This document shows, one piece after another, positions 45,401 through 55,221 of a stretch of 64,000 bases of DNA. The notes below the pieces were generated by a model, which was not told the origin of the DNA, ran no database searches, and worked only from the letters and a program-made list of their open reading frames with translations. The stretch comes from Axinella damicornis (Eukaryota; Porifera; Demospongiae; Axinellida; Axinellidae), in contig OZ007511.1 of assembly GCA_963931865.1 (NCBI GenBank), positions 13,014,189 to 13,078,188 of the forward strand, in the 5' to 3' direction. Both the position numbers and the translations under genes were made by a program. Positions within the stretch are counted from its first letter, which is position 1, and every line of letters starts with the position of its first letter.

Positions 45401-46095
45401 AGCGCATGATGATCTTGGATGCCTCAGTCTTCCCAGCTCCGCTCTCACCTGCGTACATGCATCAGGTTATATGGCATGCATCAGGGAAGGTACTTTATGG
45501 CATTGATATAGCAGAGAATTGAGTACCTCTAGATAGCCAAGTGGTTTGAGAATATGGTTATACGTACTACAGTACAAAAAAAAAAGCTTTACCGGAATTA
45601 TTTTGTTGTTGTTGACATGGTATTCAAGTGCACAAACAACTCCCCACCCTCACATCACAAGCAGTTTGTCACCTGTCAGTACTGTAGCTTAACTTTCCAC
45701 TGCCATTCACTCACCAGTGATGACGATGCATGAATCTGTTTGCAGCCGCTTCATGTCATGGTAGGCAGCATCGGCCACTGCAAAGATGTGGGGTGGACGC
45801 TCATACGTCTCTCTTCCTCGGTACTCCTCCACAAATTCATCATTGTAGATGTCCAGGAAGCGGTAAGGGTTCACAGATACCACGACTTCACCGATGTAAG
45901 TGTAGATCTGAATAGACAGTTTACAGTAGGAATCAAACTTCACATGTATTTGCATTCGAACTGTAGATCGAGCTCATGGCTCACCTTTCCTTTCTCATAT
46001 CGCAGCTTGAGGTTTGCTAGGAACGCATCTTCTGTGATTTCATCCAATAGGATGAAGTCTGGGTGCCCAAATTCTGCTGACTCTGAGAGTGCCAT
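35994..46095 (-). CDS. MYO1D-like: Class I unconventional myosin (MYO1D-like)
   Basis: Complete minus-strand gene of 21 coding exons encoding 1001 residues. Exons: 46095-45985, 45907-45715, 45448-45273, 44325-44194, 43836-43687, 43142-42867, 41924-41788, 41515-41347, 40971-40915, 40705-40607, 40421-40362, 40257-40183, 40031-39933, 39771-39605, 39268-39082, 38444-38353, 37711-37597, 37481-37401, 37310-37173, 36905-36672 and 36251-35994. All are GT-AG with matching phases. Motor motifs: [17 protein letters not shown]-loop GESGAGKT (102-109), switch I NDNSSRF, switch [10 protein letters not shown], actin-side [16 protein letters not shown], and YVRCIMPN. The neck has an IQ-like segment ([12 protein letters not shown]) for calmodulin. 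The tail is a single basic TH1 domain that binds acidic lipids, with no SH3, so it is the short-tailed type. Length matches human MYO1D (1006), whose orthologues act at membranes and in left-right asymmetry. MYO1D versus MYO1G/H orthology is inference. Exon 1 has an upstream acceptor, implying a spliced 5' UTR. Confidence 0.95.
38191..38256. repeat. (ATCT)n microsatellite
   Basis: ATCT units in a myosin intron, preceded by a 21-bp repeat (AATGATTTATCGAA(T/C)GTACCA) present about three times at 38126-38195. Confidence 0.9.
38960..38997. repeat. Poly-G tract
   Basis: Near-pure G homopolymer of about 36 bp in a myosin intron; the length is uncertain in any assembly. Confidence 0.9.
39279..39545. 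repeat. (GT)n-rich microsatellite
   Basis: GT dinucleotide array with GA and GGG interruptions, directly after a myosin exon. It makes long artificial ORFs on both strands. Confidence 0.95.
40060..40106. repeat. (GATA)n microsatellite
   Basis: About 11 GATA units in a myosin intron. Confidence 0.9.
40541..40593. mobile_element. Short hairpin element (CATTCCCAG ends)
   Basis: TTTCATTCCCAGAGTCCCATT at the left and CTGGGAATGAGACTA at the right form inverted arms. It is a diverged member of the same dispersed family, in a myosin intron. Confidence 0.55.
41114..41310. repeat. GATTACTG minisatellite in myosin intron
   Basis: Irregular repeats of GAGATTACTG/GTAGATTACTG with 9-15 bp spacing over about 190 bp. 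A short related run occurs at about 46985-47015. Confidence 0.85.
41696..41785. repeat. 30-bp tandem repeat, three copies
   Basis: Three near-identical copies of TTGCCCCTAGTGATCATGCA followed by TGACTACCTG. The last copy grades into the splice-donor side of a myosin exon at 41788; the ACCTGTTG at that exon's donor edge matches the repeat's own ACCTGTTG. Confidence 0.9.
41940..42030. repeat. (GGGGA)n purine tract
   Basis: Purine-rich tandem repeat next to a myosin exon acceptor. On the minus (coding) strand it reads as a polypyrimidine tract. Confidence 0.85.
42255..42477 (+). mobile_element. tRNA-derived SINE
   Basis: The head carries RNA polymerase III internal promoter boxes: A box TGGCCTAGTGG (42266-42276) and B box GGTTCGAGTCC (42310-42320), spaced as in a tRNA gene and followed by CCACCAG. 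A non-tRNA body of about 110 bp follows, and then a 34-bp poly-A tail (42444-42477). The tRNA-like part does not fold into a perfect acceptor stem, so this is a SINE and not a functional tRNA. It sits in a myosin intron, opposite in orientation to the gene. No second copy was noticed in this window. Confidence 0.85.
43462..43509. mobile_element. Minimal TAGCC-end palindrome (48 bp)
   Basis: TAGCCTCGTTCCCAGGCCTG at the left and CCTGGGAACGAGGCTA at the right are perfect inverted ends with only about 15 bp between. This is the cleanest short member of the dispersed family in the window. No target duplication is obvious. Confidence 0.75.
44390..44620. repeat. 32-bp triplication within a DNA-transposon-like remnant
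   Basis: Nearly three copies of a 32-bp unit containing AAATTTGGCCAGTATAGACA (44401-44490), followed by CACCACTATGGACAGGTTCC. The latter resembles, in inverse orientation, the GTGGAACCTGTCTAATGCGG sequence at about 52070, suggesting ends of the same transposon superfamily. Confidence 0.55.
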
Positions 46096-46576
46096 TGTCA
46101 GTTTGCTGCAGGAAGGGAAGGGATCATAAACATGGAGTTTTCTCTGCAGACAAAAAGCTACATCAACTCTACCAGATTTGATTATTAATTTTCCTGTCTC
46201 ACCCACAATAACACATGTAGCTAAGTGCAGACTATTTCTAGTCGTCACTCTCACTTCGCCAAAAATTTATGTTGGGGGAGGTCCAAAAAGGGGGTGGGGC
46301 AGGTTTACAATTTAGTAATTTTACCAACCTTCAAGTGACGTGAAGCAACTTTTTTTTCAGCTCCAACGCTGGAGATGCACCAGCAGTGAAACACCAGTTA
46401 GCTCAGTTTCTTCACGAATAGCGAAGCAGAGAGCGTAATTCAGCTGCAGGTTCAGTTCCGCCTCTCCAGAGCAGCTACCAGTCACACCCAGCTGACGGCG
46501 CGCGGGAAAAGATGTGCGCATGCGTAGCCGGCCTTCCTGATTAAGTTAAGTTAACCCTTTCGGTACCTGGAAAAAT
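46096..46576. promoter_or_regulatory. Bidirectional promoter region, myosin / BORCS5
   Basis: The two genes are head-to-head with start codons 482 bp apart. The centre has a GC-rich patch with TGCGCATGCGT (46515-46525), one base off the palindromic NRF1 consensus that often drives bidirectional housekeeping promoters. TTAACCCTTT, a motif shared with transposon ends in this window, occurs at about 46551, just before the BORCS5 start. The myosin side also includes an intron acceptor at 46106. Confidence 0.5.
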
Positions 46577-49500
46577 ATGGTGAGTACTGCGAAGTGTTTG
46601 CACTGAATCACTTTAGAAGGGCTGTTCAGCTGCAGCCAAGAGCGTTTTCAAGATTGATATTTCTCTCATTTCTGGTTCAGGGCCAACCACAAAGCTCAGA
46701 GGCTCGAGAGGAGGAGGAGGGCCAGAGGCATATCGAGGTAGCTGACGATTTAGCTATGTCTTGGTATTTGCACACTACAAGTGATCAAATAGTGGTGGCG
46801 GGAATGGCCTGTGAATGAAGCTAGTTTTCAGCACCTAGCATTCTGGTTTGTATGTGTACATGACAATGTCCTATAATCTGCAGCTGACTTTGGCCATGTC
46901 TCTGTGCAGGGTCCACAGGCTGTGCAAGCGGAACAAGTTCCGTATACCAAGTACTCCCAAAATCGTCCAGGGTATGCGAACAGTGAGATTACTATAGATT
47001 ACTGGAGATTACTAGTGATGATTGAGTTTAGTAATTCCGAACTGAGCACACCAATGCCTGCAACAAGGGGTTAAAGTACCTATTCCATCTTCCTCCCACA
47101 GGAAGGAGTCTCCATCAACCACTGGGGTAAGTGGTGTGTGTGTGTTTGGTGATAAACACTTCAAGGCAACCTGCTCGAGGGGCGAAACCATGTCTGGGCT
47201 TAGCCCCCCTTCAGTCTTTGCAGGGCAACTCTCCCGCTTACTTTGCCACACTATAACTTGTGTCACCGCCCCTCCCTCCCTGAATGATTTTCTAGAAGCA
47301 CTGTCTTGTGACAGAATAGCCTCCAATTCCAGTGTTCAAGGCCGATTTTTCAGCTGTAGCAGGTTAGCATTGCCCAAGCAACTTGATCGAATACTTGTTA
47401 ACGAGTGGGTATGATTAGAGTCGTAAATGTACTTAGGATGGCTGAGTTCAGTCCTGTGTGCAGTTTGGAGCTTGAAAACCCCGACCGAACTCGATCTAGG
47501 ATTAGGTAAACTGACCTCCAGCCATCTTTATGTTTCCGTCTGATGAAGTTACAATTGTAACATGAAAGAAGGAACGTGAGTGATGTAAGGATGACTCCAT
47601 TTTTTCCCCATTGGCACGCAGAAGGGGGTGACAGTGGTGAATCCCAAGCCGAAGGTTGAATTGCGCTCCACTAAACCGGTAGAGCTGCAGAAACTGGACA
47701 ACATCCACAGAGTAAGGCCGTGCTTCATTCAGGAATAAACATAAACTTTGGAGAGGACATTAACCACTCGACAGCTTGGGTGGGGTGGGGGGGGGGGGGT
47801 TAGAGGGGACACACTAAAAGTGCATGCACCTTAGAGCACACTAACTAAAAATGCATGCACTTGAGCCACTTTGGGGTGGTGGTGGTGGGGGGGGGGGGGT
47901 GTTTGTAAACGTTTCGGGCAAGTAATGAAGATGTCTTCATCCAGTGAGGGAGGCTTCCTCTAATGTTACCGCCATGTGATTAGTTGTTTCTCGTCTGTCA
48001 CAGTTCTGGCCAATTCTCCGCTCGTCCATAGAATATGCACAGCATCAAGAGAAGATATCAGGTTTGGTGTTGAAGTTTTAGTTTACCAAGAGGTTGTTAT
48101 CGAGATGGGTTAGGGTTAGAGTTAGCCTCGCTCCCAGGCACTCGGTAATTGGGGAGAAGAGCGCCAGGTATCCAATTTTCACACATGCGCGAGCAGTTCC
48201 GTTACATTCTCCGTATAATTCATTGAGATACATGTACGTAAGCTGAAATAACACGGACTAATATTCGGTAAAATATACGACTCCAGCATCATGTGAGGCC
48301 GGCCGTGGTTTCAAAGTGTGTGGACGGCGATATGCCGCTTCTGCTTTTATGAAGTGGATGTGAAGCATGATACAGACCCGGTAAGACCCCATAGAAATTT
48401 GACCTGGCCACATTTAACCATATAAACACATTCTTGCCATTATGTACGTACTGTATTGCTGTCAGTTCGTCCTCTGCACCGTTCCTGGCTTCCCGACCTT
48501 ACCGAAGGCGTACGGCATGGCTTGGTTGAACAGAGCTGCGTTTTGTAGGTGTAAACGACTCCCGTGTCTCAGTAATGTACGGTCGTGCAACTTTAATGTA
48601 CGGTCGTGCAACTTGGACTAGTATAACAGTAGTTTCCAAGTTCCCCACACAAAAAGAGCCACGCATGCGCAAACAGTGGATACCAGGCACTCTTCCTGAT
48701 CTCCCCAATTACGGAGTGCCTGGGAACGAGGCTAGGGTTAGGGGTTAGAACTCCTCCTTTTGTCTACTGCTTATGGCATGTCACCTCGGACCAAGCTGCA
48801 ATGCAGAGGTGCCTTTGATATTGAGGTCTTTATGTATACCATAGGCACTGATTAGTAGAGACTATTACTCAGTATATTCGTTGGTAAAACCTCCAATGTA
48901 GCCGTTTTGTTCTTCCTCAGATGGCATTGGCTATAAACAGTTGATGGCTATGTGTCTGCGCTATGAAGAACATCTCTCAGAGTGTGCCAACATTATGGGG
49001 ATAGAACAGGCAAGATGACTCTTGACAGCTCTTTGCAATTAATAAAGAGAGACATCTCTGTATGCCAAGTTTCTTTTTCTGTACCAATTTGCAAGCCTCG
49101 GGTCTTACTCTCGCTTCATGGAGGGTTCAAAAGATGTATCCACCAATTTATACTTACAACTAGCCTCGTTCCCAGGCTGCATGCAGCTACATGTAGCTTA
49201 CTGCTCACCCAATTTAACACAGCCCTTCCAGTATGTAGTTGCCGAGCGCCTTAGGTAATGTAACTTCATTGATAGGCTGTTTCTAATCTTGCTCTTCCAG
49301 AAAGCTCTGGCGAGCAGGCTGAAGGATCTCGAGATGTTTTCTGCTGGTATTGCTCAGCAAATGATCCGAAGACAAGAGCGGATGACACGAGCATTGACAC
49401 ACTTGCAGAAAGGTGATTGATCAGTGTACCACTCGTGTGGTGCAGCCTAGCTATGAGTCACCATGAGCACTCATAGCGTTCAGACATCCTAGCACACTCA

Positions 49501-51880
49501 GACACATCCCAATGAATTCACATGTAGTGCACATACCACAGAGACTGGTTAATAGGCGCATGCGCTTATCGCATGCAGCAGCAAGAAAACGCTTGTTGGA
49601 TCCCAATCATGGCAAGCTGACGAAGATGCTGTGAGCGATGTCATCATATCTACAAGGGAGTATGTACTGCATGCATGTTGGTGGCGAGATTCTTCAACTT
49701 ACACACGTGATGGCTGCGCCGTCCATTTTGCCACAGTGTATGCCTTGCGAACGGAGAGGTGCACGGTAGTAGGCTACGTCCCTCAAGAGTTGTCATGTAA
49801 GTGTTCGCCATCCAGCGTAGCTTTGAGAGTGCCGGGTGCTTCTGCACGATCTGTCGTTGTGTCTCGCTAACTCGCGAACACAAATCGACATGTCAGCATT
49901 TTTTTGGCGTATGCGCTAATTAATTGATACGTAAGGACAAGAAGGAAGTATGCACTTATTTAAACTTATGCGCTTAATAGCTGCATGCGCCTATTAACCG
50001 GTCTCTATGGTACTGTCACTCGCTGCATTCCAGTGCACTCAGACATTCCAGTGCTCATTTCCAGTGCATTCACAGACTGCAAGTATAGCTTCTCTCACTC
50101 AGCTAGTATCCATTTTTCAAGGAAATTTGCATTGTATCTCGATATGTGAATGAGTTATGAAGGTGGGAATTGTGCCATTGTGATCAGCATGAATAGAGCT
50201 TTCAAATGATGTCCTAGAAATGGTTTTTCATTTCGGCCACATTTTGCCAAAAATTGCACTTGACCAAAAGCTATAATCCATGTTTTTCATGATTTTGGGT
50301 CAAAATTCTTCAACCTACAGCAAAACGGGCATCCTTTGAATGTTCCATTCTTTCTGATCTCAGTGCACCACGTGGTGCAAACCCCAGCCTCATATCTCAT
50401 TCCTAGCCCAAGATTCATACATAGCTATCCGTTGTCTACTAAATATCATGTCTATATGTAGGGTTAGAGCGGACACGCAATATAATTATGCTAATACCTT
50501 TCAAATACTGGCAACATATAAGCCTTTATGACTACTTTTATTTAGCCTGATATCTCATTCCTAGCCCAAGATACATTTGTACATAGCTATCCGTTGTCTA
50601 GTAAATGATCATGTCTATATGTAGGGATAGAGCGGACATGCAATTTAATTATACTAGTACAAAAATTTCAAAAACGGGCAACATAAAAGCCTTTATAACA
50701 ACTTACTATTCATCTTCGAGTGTTTTCCTGGCCAAGAAGACTCCCAGTGTCGTGAAAAACTGGCGCGAAAGTACCGCACCAGAAAGTTGCCAAGCCGCCA
50801 AAATCGGCTTTCTTTTTCTTTTTTCAGACGAGCTAGTTCAAAACTGCCTGACTCCCTCACAAGTGTTCGCACAAAACAGCAGCATTTTATCTGAGTATAG
50901 TGCACAACCCCATCGCTTTTTGAAGTCTCACGAGGCGCTTGAAACCGCCCACTCAATGACTATGGCTTCATCATTTTCTTCATTTGTACGCATGTGCACA
51001 GGGCAACTTTGAACTTTGAACTCAAAAATTTTGTGGAGTGAATGCTATCAAGTAGGCTGCTACAAAAAAAAGATGTAAAAATGTATAAGTATCTTCGCTC
51101 GCTCGCTCAGCTACTTCCCCCTCGTTCGCGTATGTGAGTAATCCGGCGCCAGACAGCTCTCTGTGGAGCTGCTGCTCCCCGATTGCATCCGCTTCAGCTG
51201 CTGCTCGCCGCTTGGGTCCGCTTCAGCTGCTCTTCCCTGATTTCAACAGCTCCCCAATTGTGTCCGCTTCGGCTGCTAAGGGCCCGATTGCGTCCACTTC
51301 AACTGCTGCTCCCCAATTGCGTCCGCTTCAACTGCAGCTCCCCGTTTGCGTCTGCTGCAACTGCTGCTCCCCGATTGCATCTGCTTGTAGCCTCAACTGT
51401 TCTGGAAGATTCCAGCCCATGCCCAACGTTCCCTGTGGAGTTCAAGGTTCAGTACGAAGGTCGTGGTCTAGTCCCGCCCCACTTCCGTCACACACACACG
51501 CACATTAAACTCTTAATATATTGATGGAGATGTAGGGACAGCAGAACAACAAAAAGTACAAGGATGATTAAAACAGTTCAGTTTTCACAATTTTGGGTCA
51601 AAATTCAATGCCAAAAGTTTGTGGCGTAACTGTTTCTTTCAGAAACTGAAAGATGTTGAAATCTAACTCTTGTTTACACAATGCAGTGAATGAAGTGACA
51701 GCTAGCTTGGAGAGGATCCAAACAACCCTAGACCACTGTGTTCCTATGGTGCAGAGGCTCAACAATCTGCTGCCAGAAGAGGACAGACTGGAGCACTTCA
51801 GAATGAATCCCATGCCGTTACACGTTCATTTGAAGGAAGGAGAGGACAATGAGGAAGATGGCGACGAAGAACCTAGATAG
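46577..51880 (+). CDS. BORCS5: BORC complex subunit 5 (myrlysin)
   Basis: Nine exons: 46577-46579, 46681-46737, 46910-46971, 47102-47126, 47622-47711, 48004-48061, 48921-49009, 49301-49412 and 51687-51880, giving 229 residues. The first coding exon is only the ATG. The next begins GGC, so the protein starts MGQPQSSEAREEEEG, matching the N-myristoylated MG...QSSEA start of BORCS5. The C-terminal half matches well: LCLRYEEHL, then KALASRLKDLEMF, and VNEVTASLERIQTTLDHCVP followed by NNLLPEEDRLEHF. BORCS5 anchors the BORC complex to lysosomes, recruits ARL8 and thereby kinesin for outward lysosome movement. The protein has a helical coiled-coil core. Intron 7 uses a GC donor (CAG|GCAAGA at 49010). 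The protein is longer than human (196), with an acidic C-terminal tail (EGEDNEEDGDEEPR). The 2.3-kb last intron carries repeats. Confidence 0.92.
48123..48734. mobile_element. Long TAGCC-end inverted-repeat element (612 bp)
   Basis: The ends TAGCCTCGCTCCCAGGCACT and AGTGCCTGGGAACGAGGCTA extend inward as an imperfect inverted repeat of about 60 bp (GTAATTGGGGAGA / TCTCCCCAATTAC, and a CACGCATGCGC region). This is the largest member of the dispersed family and lacks a recognisable transposase. Located in BORCS5 intron 6. Confidence 0.8.
49534..50012. mobile_element. Inverted-repeat element, GGTTAATAGGCGCATGC ends
   Basis: TACCACAGAGACTGGTTAAT and, at the other end, ATTAACCGGTCTCTATGGTA are inverted with two mismatches and continue into GGCGCATGC on both arms. 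It spans 479 bp with no transposase, in the last BORCS5 intron. Confidence 0.75.
50386..50695. repeat. Tandem duplication of a ~160-bp unit
   Basis: Two copies starting GCCT(C/G)ATATCTCATTCCTA at about 50388 and 50548 and ending near CATA(T/A)AAGCCTTTAT. They differ by scattered substitutions. Intronic. Confidence 0.85.
51160..51400. repeat. Degenerate CTGCTGCTCCCCGATTGCGTCCG repeats
   Basis: Six or seven imperfect copies of a unit of about 30 bp built from CTGCTGCTCCCC and GATTGCGTCCGCTTCA. They open ORFs in two frames, but the changing phase argues against protein. In BORCS5 intron 8. Confidence 0.75.
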
Positions 51881-52692
51881 AACATTATCAACTCAACGAG
51901 TTCTTTGAATGTGTTACAGTATAGCTACATGGACATATTGAGATGCTTTGTTTATTATACTTGCACCGCTCCCTCTTCATCTCCTCAACAACAGCTCTCT
52001 TCTCTGCCACTGCAGTACATGCAGCAAAGCAAGCAGCTCTGCTTTGCGCAGCCCTATAGTTCAGGTACAGTGGAACCTGTCTAATGCGGTCACCTGGGGG
52101 CCAAACTAGTATATTTGGCCTCATTAGAGGGGTGGCTGCAATACAGATGACCTCTCTAAAGCAGTAGTGAATTGTGATTGACCTCATTACAAAGTTCTTT
52201 GTGACACTGAGCAACTTTGATTCAATGAAAAAGACAACTAAAGTATTGTTGATTGTTTCATTTTTAATCAGTTTGGCACTTTCTATAACGTTAACGCAAG
52301 CCAGACCCACACGAAGGGAGCAGTTGCAACGACACTGGTGTTCTGCGCAGTCAGCACTTAGACCTCCTAGATGCTGTGCGCGCGTTTCCGGTACCGTACC
52401 TATACCTACTTCCTGCCGGACCAATATCCACGTCGTTTTACGATACTCGCGTAGTATATAAGGAACTGGTCTGGCCTGCGAGACTAGGTCTAGCCCTGCG
52501 AGACTAGGTCTAGCCCTGCGAGACTACCCTCAGCCTGTTTGGGGGTGTGGCCGCAGGAAAAAGAGTCTGGCCTAACGGAAGGGAGGGTCTGGACAGTTAG
52601 GTAGCTATGCAATCAAGGCTGCTGTAGCGCTTCGTGGGTTCAGATGTTCATAGGCTTGTACTACACGAGTATCCAGTAAAACGACGCCTGCT
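51881..52692. other. Spacer BORCS5 to methyltransferase 1, with transposon-like ends
   Basis: No gene seen. Contains GTGGAACCTGTCTAATGCGG near 52070, typical of a DNA-transposon end, and GGACCAATATCCACGTCGT at about 52418, shared with the repeat at 57.6 kb. A 21-bp GCGAGACTAGGTCTAGCCCT repeat lies near 52478-52530. Confidence 0.5.
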
Positions 52693-53799
52693 ATGACTTC
52701 GTTTAAGCCCAAGCCACTCAAGTCCGCCGCCGAGAAGGCGCTTTTGACTCCTGAGGAGTTGGAGGCCGCCATTCCCGCAGTCCTCGACCTGGGACGGGCG
52801 CATTTCACTTCACAATGTTTATACACAGTGGTTGCTCTCGGTGTACCAGACGTGATTGGCGCAGGCGCGCTGTCCGTCGCAAAGATTGTGAGCTCTTTGG
52901 GTTGCCAGGTTAACGAGGACCTCTTGTTGCGACAGCTCCGCGTGGCTGCGGCCGCAGGTGCTCTGGTAGAGTCTGCTGGTGAACAAGGAGAGTTCGTGTA
53001 CAGCCTCACCCCTGTGGGCAAGTTGCTTCAGACGGGCGCCCCCCAGCCAAGCATGGCTGGCGGAATCAAGCACTGGATGGAGCCCCCGATGTGGTCCGCC
53101 TGGTCCAAGCTCCCCGAAGCAACTTTTGCAGGTGGTGACGTTCCCTTTCGTGAGGCAAATGGCTGCATGCTATTTGACTACTACAAGGCCAACCCTATTT
53201 CTGCCAAACCCTTCAACGAATTCATGACATTCTTGTCAGAATATGAGGCTGCCGGAGTAGTTGAGGGATATGACTGGACTGCCTTCAAAGGCAGGACTGT
53301 CTGTGACATAGGAGGGAACTATGGGCCGACCATGGTCGCTCTCAAGACCAAATACCCGGAGATTAGGACTCTGTCTTTTGACCTTCCTGAAGTCATTGAT
53401 GCTATCTCAGACCGGGCATCTGAGGGAGTAGAGTTTGTGAAGGGAAACTTCTTTGATCACGAGACTATCCCAAGCTGTGACGTTGCATTCATGAAGCATA
53501 TTCTTCACGACTGGTCTGATGAAGACTGCTCCAAGATCCTTCAATCTCTTCACTTGGCTCTTCCTGTGCACGCTAAGCTGGTCATCGTCGATACTATTAT
53601 TCCAGGCATCGGACCTGATGATTCATTTACCCTTGCAAAGAAGCAAAACAATTGCCTCATGGGCATAATCGGAGGCAAGGAGAGAACCTTGGCTGAGTGG
53701 GAGACACTGTTTTCCACGAATGGCTGGACCGTGGAGGATGTCATTCATACAACGGCTGGTGGGCCGTTGTGCTCTCTGATCACAGTTGCAAAAGCCTGA
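52693..53799 (+). CDS. O-methyltransferase, ASMT/COMT type (copy 1)
   Basis: Intronless gene of 368 residues. It is a class I SAM-dependent O-methyltransferase of the plant COMT / animal acetylserotonin O-methyltransferase family. The N-terminal helical part (CLYTVVALGVPDVIG, LLLRQLRVAAAAGALVE, YSLTPVGKLLQ) is the winged-helix dimerisation domain. The C-terminal Rossmann domain has the SAM motif VCDIGGNYG with Asp205 and the motif HILHDWSDEDC whose His272 is the usual catalytic base. Such enzymes methylate hydroxyl groups of small aromatic compounds; the substrate cannot be read from sequence. The absence of introns stands out beside the intron-rich neighbours. ATG at 52693 matches the starts of the two paralogues (MTSFKP). 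The 3' flank to about 53997 is shared with copy 2, marking a segmental duplication. Confidence 0.92.
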   Translation: MTSFKPKPLKSAAEKALLTPEELEAAIPAVLDLGRAHFTSQCLYTVVALGVPDVIGAGALSVAKIVSSLGCQVNEDLLLRQLRVAAAAGALVESAGEQGEFVYSLTPVGKLLQTGAPQPSMAGGIKHWMEPPMWSAWSKLPEATFAGGDVPFREANGCMLFDYYKANPISAKPFNEFMTFLSEYEAAGVVEGYDWTAFKGRTVCDIGGNYGPTMVALKTKYPEIRTLSFDLPEVIDAISDRASEGVEFVKGNFFDHETIPSCDVAFMKHILHDWSDEDCSKILQSLHLALPVHAKLVIVDTIIPGIGPDDSFTLAKKQNNCLMGIIGGKERTLAEWETLFSTNGWTVEDVIHTTAGGPLCSLITVAKA

Positions 53800-53997
53800 G
53801 GGACTGTGAATTAGGTAGCTAGTCTGCAAGATTAATGCACAGATATAGTGACCACTTTTAAAATGGAAACTTATGTCTTGTGCATACACCAGCCTGTATT
53901 TTATTACATTCAATTCTAGACTCGATCATGATTGTATAGACCGTAACTGACCCATAGTATATACGTACTTGAAAGGCTTCTTGCACTCTGGACACAA

Positions 53998-54506
53998 AAG
54001 AGATAGACATCTTTTTTCATTGTACATGTATAGCTATATGGAAGATCTCTGTAGGGGGGGTTGTATACTTCACTGTTATGTTCGATCATCCCTCTTGTTT
54101 CCTTATTTTTTGCCGTTCTGGTATTCCTACATCCTGCTACATTTATATATGAACCGTGCACTGCAGTGACACCACATGAACGAGTTACGAGAAATAAGGT
54201 ATACATGTGAGCAACTAGAGAGCTAATTAGTTGAGCGGTGGCCATGGCCTAAAAAGGATGGTTTCAAGGTGAGTGCTTTGACCAGTCCCCCGCAACACCG
54301 TTTGAACCCCTCAGTAACGCTGCTAAACTGGATGCACTGCTGTGTGCACACCAAATCCCATACGCACAGGTCGTACACACAGACGGCATTTCCCCCACCA
54401 GAAACACAAACGCACTTCTGGGGATCGAAGACTGTGTCCGGTGGACGTGATCGATTAATTATAAGTCTGGCCCGTGAGACTTGCAAAAGCCTGAGGGACT
54501 GTGAGT
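53998..54506. other. Spacer with a relic of a methyltransferase 3' end
   Basis: At 54480-54506 the sequence TTGCAAAAGCCTGAGGGACT repeats the last codons, stop and 3' flank of copy 1 (53788 onward). It is cut off by an inverted-repeat element starting at 54507. No other coding sequence was seen. Confidence 0.6.
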
Positions 54507-54569
54507 TAGCCTCGTTCCCAGGCTTCCGCCCAAAATCTGTGCGGAGGCCTGGGAACGACTCTGAGGCTA
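54507..54569. mobile_element. TAGCC-end short inverted-repeat element
   Basis: TAGCCTCGTTCCCAGGCTTC at the left, GGCCTGGGAACGACT then CTGAGGCTA at the right. It has inserted at, or recombined with, a fragment of a methyltransferase 3' end. Confidence 0.7.
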
Positions 54570-55143
54570 GCGTACAGTCCCCAATTATGGCCACGTTTTC
54601 ACTAGTTTCTTCTATGGCCACCCCATGCTAACCAGGAACCAAGGGGTTAATTCTTTAAAACTTTAACCCTGCATTGACCCCCACCCCTACTTGACAGACG
54701 GTGAAGATTTCACGGTCCTAGGACATGCTGAGCCACCACAGGAGCTTATTATATTCTTGTACAGCATTATCAAATTCAATACAGCAAGTATAGTAAAATA
54801 AACAAAGTTGTTGACAATTAAACTTCCAGTTTTTTCTCCGGTTTGTTTTGGCAACGACAGAACTTACAAATACTCTACAAACAGTCATGGATACCTAGAA
54901 ATACAAAATGGAGCAACGACACCTGTCTCAACTCAGTAGGAGCCCGTCGCCCGAACATCGCGAGGTGAGAAAAGTCAATTACCGATTCAGGGCGATATTT
55001 CTCCGAGAGCAATAATGCTGACACCAACTTTTTTTTGTGCCCTACGTTACTGCGCATGTGCAAGAATACGGGAATCTTCCAGTAGTCAGGAATCGCGAAT
55101 ACTTGTACGTGGCCATAAAAGGGGACTGGGGACTGTACGCTAG
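54567..55143. mobile_element. Inverted-repeat-bounded segment, 577 bp
   Basis: CTAGCGTACAGTCCCC then TTATGGCCACGT at the left is mirrored by ACGTGGCCATAA then GGGGACTGTACGCTAG at the right, with a small indel between. The interior has no recognisable ORF. It lies just upstream of copy 2 and may be a non-autonomous transposon or a rearrangement scar. Confidence 0.55.
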
Positions 55144-55221
55144 TGGAGACTGCTACTCAGTAACAAGCTCTAATTAGAGTTCGCGTCTACGTTTACAGCC
55201 CCGTTCCTGCACTTCCCGACT

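Noticed and set aside
46594..46680. Upstream in-frame extension of BORCS5 exon 2
   Set aside because: It lies in intron 1. The ATG at 46577 with a consensus donor and the MG-QSSEA match to BORCS5 fit better.
51134..51524. 113-124 codon ORFs rich in Ser/Pro/Leu
   Set aside because: They cover degenerate 30-bp repeats inside a BORCS5 intron, in two frames with no family match.
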